A stretch of DNA of 64,000 nucleotides. Origin: Toxoplasma gondii ME49 (Eukaryota > Apicomplexa > Conoidasida > Eucoccidiorida > Sarcocystidae). Under the pieces are notes generated by a model. That model was not told the origin of the DNA and made no database searches. It saw nothing but the letters and a program-made list of their open reading frames with translations. The stretch lies in the NCBI RefSeq assembly GCF_000006565.2, contig NC_031479.1:930001-994000 (forward strand), written 5' to 3'. Below are positions 40,801 to 52,800 of this stretch, piece after piece. A program made the position numbers and the translations under genes. Numbering within the stretch: the first letter of the stretch is position 1; each line of letters begins with the position of its first letter.

Positions 40801-43800
40801 GCATGCTTGCTGCCGCGACCAACTCGCCGAAAAGCGTCTTCAACTCGCCACGTCCACCAGATCTGCGAGCCAACGCAGGTGACCATCCCCAGCTGCTCGA
40901 GCGCCCACTGCGTTCTGAAGAGAGACAAAGGAGAAAAAGCGACAACGAGATGCTGCGGCTGCTTCTTCGCCTCCGTCCTCCGGAGAGACGACAGGCGAGT
41001 TGCATAGGAAAGGAGCGCAGACAGCGCGCAAGCGAGGCAGAAATAAAGCGAGAAGCAGAGAAGATGCTTCAAAACCGGAGTCTCTGCTGGGTTTCCAAAG
41101 CACACCAGACGGAAGCTGTTGTGAAAACGTCATGTGGCTTCGCCTGTGGAGGTTCACTGTCTCGCAAGCGGTTCGCGAGAGTCAAGAAAGTGTCTGGGTG
41201 CTGTGTCTACCTCGGCTTGTAGGCGTAGTGGTACACGCCCGCCTTCGTGGTGCGATGAAGGCTCCGCTTCATGGCCTCGTCGACATTTTTCACCCAGTCC
41301 TCGGCGGGTCCTTCGGCCGCGACCGGCTCGTGGAATTGCAGGACTTCGCCTTCTTCGGATACCATTCCCAAGACCTGAACACAGCGCGGGATGACGACGG
41401 AGAGTCGATTGCACTTTCCCCTCTCTCTAAGAGGTTCTCGACAGTGACTGCGCCCCCGCGCCGCTCTGCAGCTGTGTTTTCGCACGTCAATCCCTCTAGC
41501 CTTGCCTGAGTGTCGGCCTCGAGAATGAGTTGTTTGCAGTTGTCAAACAGCTTCAGCATCAGCGGCTGGACTCCCGCGGGGCTGCTCGATCCCAGCACCG
41601 AGAGAAGTTCGTCGTCGGAAATAAAGCAGAATCTGGGAACCCACCGAGCAAAGCTCACGCGCGACAAATGTCAAACTCTGCGTAAGGTGTCGGAAAGCAT
41701 ATGAAAGAGCGCAGGATATCCTTGACACACGCAGAAGAGCGTCTGAACTACTGGAGTCTCTTGACCCTTGAAAGGAGCTGAAATTATTCCGAGGGAGCGC
41801 AAAAGGCAGGCAGGCGACAGATTCACGCACTCAGTAGAGAAGTTACGAACGGCATGCACCGCCCCTTGAAAGAGCGACGCTGCCCGTTTTGTAGCAGAGG
41901 GCACTTATCATCATCTCTGTCGCGTATCTCTCTACTGAATGCATGCATCTACGTACATATCAGTATGTATGCATGCGTACGTAGACGTAGGACAGAGTTT
42001 GTGTGGTGATGTGAAGGTTGCGTATCTATGTGTGTCACCTGGCAAACGTCATGCGTTTCGCATCGAGGTAGTCGGAGAGAGACCTCTGGCTCCGATCTAA
42101 CTCCGCTGAGAGAGCCTTCAAATCCTGGAGTCGGTTCTCTGCACAACAGGCGGATAAGACGCTTGGATTTTGGGCCGTCTGCGACAGAATGGAGAGAAAC
42201 TGGCGACGAACAACGTCGAATTTTTTCGCCTCGTCTGGCAGTTGAAGACGAATATCCACCGACTCTGTGAAGATGCCGTCCAAATAAATCCACTTTCGCT
42301 GGACCTACAGAGACAGAGAACGCGAAGGAAACAGAAGGCCCTGGCTTCTTTGTTTGCCACTTCGGGAAGGGAGCACCTGTGGGGATTTGCTCTGGAGACA
42401 CTTTGCGCTTTGAGCAACGAGAAGACGACACACGGCAGTCGAGGAAAAGTCGGGAGATGGAGTGAAAGGTCGAAGAAAGGAGTCGACCACCATTCATAGA
42501 ATTCGTGGGTGAGAGTTCAAGAGCGTGGTACACGCCTCCATGAAATCGCGCGCAGATGAAGGCAAAGTAGAGACAGACTTTTTCCAGGCGCCCCAAAACG
42601 CGTGCAGAATCGATCGATGCATGGACACAACATTTAGAGCTTGGATGGTCGCGCCGGTCGGCTCTCGCCCTGTCTTTTCTAGCAGAGACGAGAGTGTTGT
42701 GTCCTTGTTTTCCTCCGTTTTCTACGAGACCATCCTGGAGAGAGACGCATCACCAGTAAGTTCTGTGCTGGCAGCTCCCAGTATCTGTTCCGACGACGGA
42801 ACGTCCTTGTGGTCGACATAGCGGCATAGAGCCCGGATAGGACTTTCTCGCATTCTCTTCGAGACTCTTCTTTGAGCCGGAGCGTACCTGCAGCCACGCC
42901 TCGAAGACCTCGCGGATGTTGTTGAGCGTTTTCTCCCACTTTCTGATTTTCTCAATCACAACGGAAGCGAACCGAGAGCCCACCATCGACTGGAGTTGAA
43001 GAATGTGATCTTCGAGCGTGACGTGCAACTCTTCGTTTGCTCTGAGCACGAAACTCTGTTCTTCGGTCTTGTACCGGCACATGTCGAGCGTCTGTGCGCG
43101 CCAGTGGCTTTCGATCTTGGCGATGTCTTTCTCCAGCTTCATTTCTTCCTGCGAGATAAAGGGACTCGTCATCCTTAGGACAGGATCGGAAGTCGCTGCG
43201 AGCGTCGACGTGACTTCTTCAGGAATGGCAGCCGCTTTCTTTCCCAAATAGGTCGTCGGCGGACACGGAGAAGTCCCGCGAGAAAAAAGTGATGGGTGTT
43301 CTGGCTACCTACCTGGGCAGTCTGCAGAACGTTTTGAACCTGGTCTGGAAATCTGGAGAGATCCAAATCGAACACATTCTGCAACTTAAACTTCTTGCTG
43401 TCGACCTCGAATTCGCACCCCGCAAGTTCCATCAAATGTCGCCAGTGTTGTGGCTTCATAGCGTCGGTCTTCAGTCTCTCAATCAACGGAATGGAGTTTC
43501 TGAAACTCAAAATCGCCTGAGTCAGTTTCTGATAGGTCTATAAGAAAACGAGGCAGACATGCACACGCTCATATATATATATATATATTGATACGAATAA
43601 TTAGATATATTCTGGTGCGCGTCCACATTTACGTCCATATATCCTTGCGCATTTCCATAAATACATACATCTATCTATGGCCGTGAAGGCGCCAACATAT
43701 ACATAGGCCACTGGGTGCGCGTGAAAAGGACAGCAGAAAGATCAGCCACATTTGGGGCTTGGTGTGGGTCGAGGGAAGCTGCTCTGCCTTACAGGCAGTT

Positions 43801-46800
43801 CTGCGAGAGCGGGGTAATCCTTGGGGAGTCTTCGCAGTCTTTTGGCGAATTCATCGGTGCCGCGATGCAGCTCCTAGAGACAAACCAGCAAACACAGTGA
43901 TTCGGGAGAGTGACCAGGAACCCAAGTTCCAATCCAAAGTGTCTGTATACTTGGTCTGCTCCGAGGCGTGGTGCGAAACACAAACTTCGCACGAGGAGAG
44001 GGTGAGACAAAGAATTAGGTCGACGCGAAAGAATGCGTCGGACCCAGAACGTAATTACCACACAGCTGTCTCTCTCGACAGTTCTGCAAGCGCCTGACGG
44101 CGCACGCAGACAGGCGGCGAGGCGCAGAGAGATTCACTGGAGCGGGAGAGAGCCACTCAGAAGCTCCGTGTGGGAGAGGGCCTGTTAACGGAGACAATCA
44201 GTTTCTCACCGTGAACGACAGTACTTCCGGGGTATCTGAACCGAACAGAGGCACGGCGAGAACTCTAGAAGTACCGCTACTGCGAGCCAGCACGAGGATG
44301 GAACAGTAGACAATGGAAACCCGGCGGAACCGGGAAACGCATGCGCGCCTCTTGTCCTCCGTCGCGCCCGGTGTCTCCTTTCCGCTTCCTCCGTCGCTTT
44401 CTCCGGAGTGCAAATCCGCGCGGCCTCGCCGACTCCTGCCTCACCTGCACGTCGAACGTCGCCCAGGGAACATTGGACCACTCTGCGACTGCCTTTTTGT
44501 GTTCGACGTAGAGGCGATAGACGACTTCGAGAAGCTGCATAGAACTGCGCACTTGGTCTAAGTCGGGAAAGGTCGTGACAGGGAGCGAAAACAGAACTTC
44601 GGCTTTGGAGAGCGCGTCCCGTTGTGCCTGAAACTGTGACAGTTCCTCGGAGTACGAGGTAAGAAGCGCGACGCCGTCCTCGAGCTCCACGGACGCAGCC
44701 CCCGGGCCTGCTTGCTTGAAGCGAGACAGGAACGCCTTGCACTCTGAGGCAAATGTGGAGACCTGGGCAGTGAAGAGGAGACAGCTGTGAACGTTCTAGA
44801 GCCAAGACAGTGCTCAGCGCTAGACACGGAATCCGACGATGGTGGGACGCCCTCCCGAAAGCAAGGAAGACGAGGCGACAAAGCACAAACAAGCAATGAT
44901 TCTTCCTATCCCTCTGTCTGTCTCTCTTTCTCTCTGTTTGTCTCTGTGACCCTCTGTCTCTTTCTCTCTGCGTCGTCACCTTACGGAGCTTCCGCCTTCT
45001 CGCTTACTTCTGCCTTTTTTTCCTGGGCGAAAACCTCTTTTTTTCGCTCAAGCTGCTTCTCCTTCGCCAGCGCGAGGGTCTTGACTTTGTGCCAGGCACT
45101 GGCGAGCTCAGCCTGTTGCTGTATGTGCTTGGCTTCGATGCAGCAGTCGTGCATCTGGAGCGTCCGGCACATGGCCTGGACGTCGGCAATGCGGATTTCC
45201 GTGTCCATCGAGATACTTTTGATCACGCCAATCTCGCTCAAGAGAAACTTGAAGGCCTCCGTCGAGTCGGGGCTTTGTTCGAGCTTCGCTCTAGAGGCAG
45301 GCGCGACAAGTACGTGGAAGAAAGAACTCTTTGGGACCGGTGCGAAGCGAAACATGAAATGGACAAGCGGACAACCAAACCATGCACGAACGTTTCAAGC
45401 GACGTACAAAGAGACGATCTCTCTGAAGAAGCGATTTGACACGTTGTGCGCGATACACACATCCCCGCATTTACGGGCATCGGATCCGCGACTGTCAATA
45501 GAGGGACCTCGATGCGCAGGAGTGGAGGAGCGAAAGTGGATGCGGAGACTCACAGACTTGAATCGATCAGCTGGGTCAGTTGTTGGAGCTCTCGGGTCGC
45601 AATTTCATTCAGAATGCGGCCGTATTCGTTCACCCATTCGAGCGCTTGGGCGCGAATTCCACTCACGACAACGGAGGCGTCGATCTGCAGAAAGCCGACG
45701 ACCTTCGTGGTCGGGAGCGCGCTCAACTCGGCTGCGAGCTACGGAGGAAAGAGGCAGCAAGGAGGCCGAGGCCGAGGCATGCGAAGGCCGGCAGGTGTAA
45801 GACGAAGGAAAAGAAGAGAAAGGCAAGAAAGGGCAAAGAGATAAGGAACAGAGGAGATCCGCGTGGAGAGAAAAAGGGAGGACTCCGATAGAAAAACGGT
45901 ACAGAAACTACGAAAGGGGCACAGAGAGACGTTGGAGAGAAACAACACCGAAAGTGGAAGCTTTCCGCTGGCATGAGATTCCAGATCAGTGGTGGGGAGG
46001 AGACGACAAAACAGGGACGAGGCATGGAAAAGCAAAGACGCAATCGCAAATTCGCCGAGGACAGTCATCGTTCACGCGGGCTGTCCTCGGTGACAGATTC
46101 TGTCGTGCAATCGCTGCACGAGCTCGAACGGTACTTAAATGAAGTAGACGACAAAGAGAAGAGGAGAATCTGAGGCGACAGGAGTTAGCAGACTCTGTCT
46201 TTAACCAAATCATTGTTCGTTTGTATGATAGAGGTATAAACATGCAAATACGAGCCATGTAGCAAGCTCGAGAGGCAGCTGCAGAAACATGTCAGGGAAT
46301 GCAGCACATGTCGGGAAATGCAAAACTTGTTGGGGTATGGTTTTTCCAGGTGAACTAGAGAGACATTACCTTTTTGTAGGCCGAGATATGCACATCGAAG
46401 TAGACAATCCTCGGTCTTTTGTCTACAAGCTTCTCCAAGTCGGCTTTCCGCTTGAGATCCCACAGCTCCCATTGTGTGTCGTATTTCTTCCAGCTCCTGG
46501 CGTACTTCGAGATACTCTAAAAACGAAGTATCGATTGAAAAGGGGGGACAGCGACGTCGCAAGGAGAGAGGCGTTGTCTACTTTTTAGTTTCACCCTGGG
46601 TACACATAAGGTCTCTTTGCAGCCTACCTGCACATGCCCCGCACTCCCAAATGAAAGCCACAGGATATCGTCGCAGATACGTATACGTGCATTGTATGCA
46701 CTATATATATACATACATATATAGGCAGTACGCGAAGAGTCATGCAGAAGAGTAACTCCAAGAACAGACCCGGGCAACTGTGTACGTACCACGGGTGCTA

Positions 46801-49800
46801 CCCTAGTACACACATTTTAGTGCAGACACAGTTGCAGAAGCATGTTTTTAAACGGATCTATTGAGAAACGACGATCACGAATGATGTGTGCAGCGAGTGT
46901 TCTTCCACCTGTCGATACGGCAGTTTCTTGATCCGTCCGCTGCCGAGCCTCGTTGGCGCTCCGTCGAAGGAGGTGACAGAGGGGACGGAGGAATCGGCCA
47001 ATATTCGGGTGAGGTAGAGAAACGCGAACGCCCTGTGTACCAGGAGAGTTCTCATCCCTTTTCTAAGACCCTTGCGTGTACCTACGAGCTTGCCCAGTCC
47101 TTTTCGAAGATGAAACGTAAGTTTCCTTCCTCCACTGCATGTGTCCGATCCGAAAAACCACCGCGTTTTTTCGATCTCATATGTCGGAACGTCGGTAGAC
47201 CTGCTATGTATGCAACCTCCAAACGGACCCGGTGAGTGACATCAGGCGCTGATGACTTTTTGAGTCTCGAAGCGCATGAACCATCTAGAGCAAAATTCGT
47301 CTCTGTGGTTAGGAACACAGATGCGGAGGCTTGTGCTCTCACAACGCTGATTCTGTAGCGGCATTGCCGTAGAGCAAACGCAGCGATGTCTCGTGGATAC
47401 ATTTTGGCAGGTCTGAGCTTTTTAAGTGCTTTCAGCATTTACCTGAAACACCTTCTGGATGGCTTGGTGGGTGGCGACAGTCGTGTCGATTAGCGCAGGG
47501 ATTCTGGAAATTTCTGAGTAGAACGTGAAAGGTGGAACTTGCAACTCTTCTTCTTGCCCCAGTTGAGAAGGCACACACCTTGAAGAAGAAACACGAGGAA
47601 AAAGAGAAAACATGTCTGTCTCCATCTCTCCAGAAACGGCTGCATAAAATGTCCCTGCGTACTCGAGCTGAGGAAATATCGCGCGAAAGACTACGGCTGA
47701 GGAAGAAGCTGCTGGCCGTAAAAATCAGCGCATCATCTCAGGCTTGTTAGGTGATTTTTATGTGCATGTGATAATGCAAATATATATATATATATATATA
47801 TATTTGTACAGGTGGGGTTCCATAGATGGATGGAGATATCAGGGGGAGTCCCAGAAGCATGTGGAGATAAATGGATATACTCGAGGGGAAAGTGTTCACG
47901 CGATGAGTGTGTATGTGTGTGTGCGTGCGCCATTCGAAAGGCAGCTGTCCATCGCCTAAGTAGGCCGTCAAACAAGAAACAGTATGGTGCACCGTTCGTA
48001 AAAAGACGAAAGAGAGGACTCTCTTCAGGTGCTTCCCTTTCAGGGAACCCATCAAGGCGAAGCATGTCCCTGCCCACCTGCAAGCTTTTTTACAGAGTGA
48101 TGCGTGCAGGTGATTTTCCTCCTTGCTTCTTCGCTAGCTCACACAGTCAAATATGATTTCGAAATCTCCCTTCACAAGGTGTTCCAATCTGTTTTACGAA
48201 CTCTGCACGTGAATCAGCAAACTTCGCAGATAGAAGGCGTCTGCACTATATGTATATATATATATATATACTGTCGAAAGGTCCGAAGAGCAGGTATAGA
48301 TGTACAATGTCCGTTGGAAAACCTGCACAGAGATCATATGGGTACTCGTCTCACTTGCAGGTGCCGTTCATCCAGCGAACAAAGCGAGTGGCGGAGTAGA
48401 GAATATTCTGCATCAGCCGCGAAATGATTTTGAAAATGGCCTGGGTCGAACCGTGAACGACGACCTCTGCTTGGTTGAAATCCGCGCTGACGGTGATGAG
48501 GGGCGGCAAGCGACTTCCGGTGTGATTGAGAGAAAAGAGAGCACGCAGGGAACTCGTGCCTGAGAGGGGTAACAGAGAAATGAGCTCCTTGCAGATGGGG
48601 GGGGGTGGGGCAGGGGGAACGCGAGCACCAAGGAGGGTGGTATGTTTTTCAACTCGGAAATAATGGAGAAAAAGGTTGCTGGGAATTTTTCTGCACGTTG
48701 TTTGCACCGGACGGTTTCCACGGTCAGCCAGGGTGGATGCTGCCCAGGATAGATTTAGCTCCCTGACCGACAAACGCGAGCTGCCTCCTTCTCTGTTGAA
48801 CACTATCAACAGAAACCGCAGGGTAAAACAGAAGGAAAGTGCAGACTCGCGTGTCTCACCTCGAATGAGCATCGTGGAAATGGCATTGAAGATTCGTCTT
48901 TCCCAGTAGTTGTAGTACTCAGCCATCGACTCGCTTGTCCCTGTCATCGTTCCTTCGATTATTTCTTCAATTTTGATAATGTAGGAAGTAATCGATTCGT
49001 ACTTTGTTTGGAGCTCGTCGACGACCGCCACGCGGTGTTTTTCGAAATACTCGTAAAATTCCTGAATCGACAAGCAGTGGCACCTGGCGTGTACCACACA
49101 TCGGGGTGCGGTTCCACTTTTCAGCCGTGTATTTGTATTAAAACCTTCGTCCATCGCCTTCCTTTCGACTTCACGAAGGGTCCCCGGTGCGGAGAATCGA
49201 ACTCAAACCACCAGGAAACTAAAGGTTAGTAAGACTGCTTTCATACTCACAGCCCAATGGATTTCTTTTTCGGCGGCTCAAGCGGGGGACAGCGTTCCTT
49301 TGACTGGAACAGCCGTGTCGATCTACGAGCATGTGGTGAGTGACTCGCAGGACGCAGACACTTTGAGCCATCTGCTTTGTGTGGGCTAACAAACTTCACC
49401 TGAATATTGAACGGCTGTTCGGGGTTCCACTCGAGATTCCTGACCAGCTGCGCATCCTCAATCGCCTGCACAACCTCGTCGATGATCTCGACATTCTTTT
49501 CCACCTGGTCCCGGAGTGTTCGAAACGCTGTTATGGCTTTATTGCAGTTGCTGATGAACTCCTCCGAACCTAGAGAGGTCCAGTTCAGCGAGTTCAAACC
49601 CGGTTGGAGCCACCTGAGTGAAGGGCGAGACGCGGGTGCATCGTGCAGGTGCAGACTTACGCGTAAATCGAAGGGTGTCTCTTTGCTTCGAATTCCTGGT
49701 ATTGTGCGAGGAAAGGGGGTTCGTGGTCGAAGGCGTTCCTCACAGAAAAGGACGACAAATGTGTCTTGATAGGCGCCGCACGAACGTATAGTCGGCGCAG

Positions 49801-52800
49801 GTTCACAGGTTCTCAGAAATACAGGGTAGACCATGGCGTCACTGTGTGTGTAATTTGTTGTTGTGTGCAGCTGTTCTTGGTTCAGGCGAGAAGCTGAGAT
49901 GTCGACTGATCAAGGGGGAATTTCTCTCAAGGGAAACAGATAACTCGCCGGGACTACCGGCCAGCTGTGAACCGCGCACAGAGTGTCCGGCTGTTCTGAG
50001 GACGCCTCCCTCCCATTTCCCTGTAGAGATGGCTGTGGGCTGCCTCTCACTTCTCCAATTTTTCTAGATGGTTGTTCAGCAGCCTTTCCTGGACGGGAGG
50101 CATGCCGTCGCGAGCAGACGCAAGGTGATGGAGCATCTGATCGAGCAACCCGCAGTTTTCAATGTATTTTTCCTGACAGCCAAGCACAAAGCGTGTGGAG
50201 CCCCCATCGAGCTGACAAACGTTCCTAATGGAGTGAGGCGTCTCCTCGAGAAAAAATGTGGCTGAGAAATGTGTCCAACGGCACCCAACAGTTTTAGCTG
50301 GCATAAGCAGGCTTGTGGTGTCGCGGTGTAGAGCAACCAAAAAGACCGTGATTGCTTGATCATCGGCGCCCCGTCGATTCTGTAAGTCGGGCGTGTTCCT
50401 AAAAGTCGCTTTAGGAACTTCATTGTGCTCGAAAACGTGTGACCCGCGAGAGCAATTCAGAGTGTTCGTGTCTGTAATAAGCAGTGTGCTGTCAGTTCGA
50501 AGACTGAAGAATGGTCACGTGCGTCTCGTGGGAGGAGGGGAGAATAAAAAACGCAGGAGGTCGCGGCGGGGAAAAGTGACAGAAAGAACGTAACCGGAGA
50601 CATCTGGTGCCTGTAGGGATGAATGAGGCTGTGGTTTTTCTAGATTTCTGTGTTCCATCGGGTAAAGGAAGTACCTTTTGCAGAGCGACATTGAGAATTG
50701 TGTGAGGAATGTCATTCCCGCCCATCTGGTTGAGGAAGCGGGCCTCTTGCATGACAACCCACATCTCAGGAGCGAAGTTGACCTCGTACTTGCCACTTGC
50801 ACTTCTCCTCAAGATGTTCATTTTCAAGCAATTCGCCACGGTGTTGCTCGTCCGAACCTGGTGGACGCAGTGACGCCGACTGAGACCAACTCTCGTTCAC
50901 TGTTGCAGATGCACGGCAAACTAACAAGACTCGTATTGACAAAAGACTACTCTTCTATCGTGTGCCTGCTCCAAAAACACATGTAGATTCCCCTTTACAT
51001 AGATGAGTAATGCAACTATTCATCTGTGCAAATATCTTTTTGCGTGAATATACAACGTCTGGATAAAGCATGTATGCATATACTTGAGTCGCACTTGCTC
51101 CGACAGGCATAGTTGCTTTGTATAGAGGCTCGAGAAACTCGTTACCTGGCGCAGAGGCTGCACGGACCTGCCACTTTTTGAAGACGGCTTCTTGGTACGC
51201 AACAAGCTGACGAGCAAGATTAAGGTAGTTTGTGAAAACCACCTCGGCGTCGTTGCCTTGGAAGAAAGCAGGCATGCACTTGAACTGAAGCACAGACTCT
51301 TTCAACCGTTGCAAGGACATCCGCGCCCATGCAATAGAACCCGCTACTCTCGGATATCCTTTCGCGAGTGGAGGGTTCTCTTTTCCGGCTTCAAATTCCT
51401 CACGCACAGAGTCCACCTCATTTCCTGTGTGCAGAGGCTCACAGAAAGGAAAATCCAGACATCGCCGCTCTGCTGGTATCATCTCCCAATCCGAATCCTT
51501 ACCACCTTAACAGAGAAGAACTCACGCGTGCGCCTATCCACATATGTAGATATCCACACATGCATATGTATGGATACGTAATTAGACAGGTAACCCTACC
51601 GTTAGTAAATATCTATATATAAAGACTTCAATCTAGAAAGCGCTTTGTGCTTGTAAGCGTATAATCCACATACAAAAGGACCGACAGAAAGAATCGTTGA
51701 GCTGGAAACAGATGCAGCTTGTCTGTGTATCTCGGAACCCTGAAGCGTGCAAACATTCATGCTCGACGCGTACCAAACTGCTGCAAAATATCGACGAACT
51801 TCTCGCGGAGTTTTGCATTTATGAGTGGGCGACTTTCGATCGTGCTGAAACTTTTCAGCATCGTGAAGGCCCCCACAGCCGAGCGAAGATTCTTGAATCT
51901 GGTGTCAAGAAAACGCAGAGATTTCGTCTCCACGACAGTGATCTGCTGTCTGAAATTTGCCAGCAGCTTCTCCCAGGCAGCTGCGCTGCTCTCGTCGAAG
52001 CCGTTGTCCCCGAGGACGTCGAAACTTCTAGCCAAGGCCTAAGAGGTCATGAGGAACGAGCGCAACACACGGTGTTTTTTATGAATTTTTCTCCAGTGTG
52101 GAGCTACCGACGTTGATCCTCCGCACACGCACTTACCTCTCTGTTCATTATGTAGGAACAAAAAACCTTTATTGGATCAGCAGAGAGTCTTCTTGCCAGG
52201 TGCGCCTACCTGGACGTCCTGATTCAGGCGATCGATACCTTTGTGGTACCGCGTAACAGTTTTCAGTTCCGGGCCAAGAAAGCGCTGGAACTGGTTAATC
52301 ACTTCTACCACCTCTCGCAGATATGTGCAGACCTTTGACATATATTCTGTTCGACTGAACAGTTTCCGGCGATCAAACTCCCATCTGAGAACACGGGGAG
52401 ATGCTGCCGAGCCGCACAGCGCATGTGTCTGGTGTAGGCCCAGTGTAGGAGTGTGCTTCACACGTGTGCTGGCTCGAATTGGGGACCACGAAACAGACAA
52501 CTGTGTTCCCTACCCATGGTACTCGGAGAAGAGTGCTTAACTGGTATTCGGATGCTAGAAGGGACTCTGTGTTCCTTGGAAAAGCAGCTGCATCGACTGC
52601 CGCGGGATCCTTCGCGGTGGGCCGCATACCTCCTATCACACTCGGACTCCTCGATTTTTTTCCGCACGTCCATATACAGTTCTTGCCACTTGTCCAAGCA
52701 GATCTTCGCCTCTCTGACTAGTGGCCCCGCTGCCGACACGTCACCAAGCAAGATAGTGTTAGGCTTGACGGCATCGGCAACTCGATCTGCAATCTGTGAG

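Larger units (their letters stand above)
40392..45738 (-). other. Dynein exons 20-30: linker (DHC_N2)
   Basis: Exons: 45554-45738, 45008-45290, 44445-44762, 43793-43873, 43313-43537, 42888-43148, 42039-42304, 41506-41632, 41211-41374, 40767-40914, 40392-40498 (about residues 1167-1887). Motifs include [71 protein letters not shown] and [13 protein letters not shown]. The linker is the mechanical lever that swings across the AAA ring during the power stroke. The junction between exons 27 and 28 needs a GC-AG intron (see separate entry). Confidence 0.92.

Noticed and set aside
43149..43250. Open frame [18 protein letters not shown] before dynein exon 25
   Set aside because: Joining LQTAQ directly to [13 protein letters not shown] gives gap-free agreement with the family, so this stretch is intron.
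46370..46562. Open frame [17 protein letters not shown] as dynein coding sequence
   Set aside because: It is in the wrong frame; the neighbouring frame gives [13 protein letters not shown], which matches the family and splices in phase.
47082..47438. Additional dynein exon around 47.1-47.4 kb
   Set aside because: The frame is open, but exon 18 (IQKVFQ) joins exon 19 ([13 protein letters not shown]) directly in phase with normal family spacing.
49140..49225. tRNA-like T-loop (GAGTTCGATTCTC on the minus strand)
   Set aside because: No five-base T stem, no A box at the right distance and no cloverleaf could be folded; it lies in an intron of the dynein gene.
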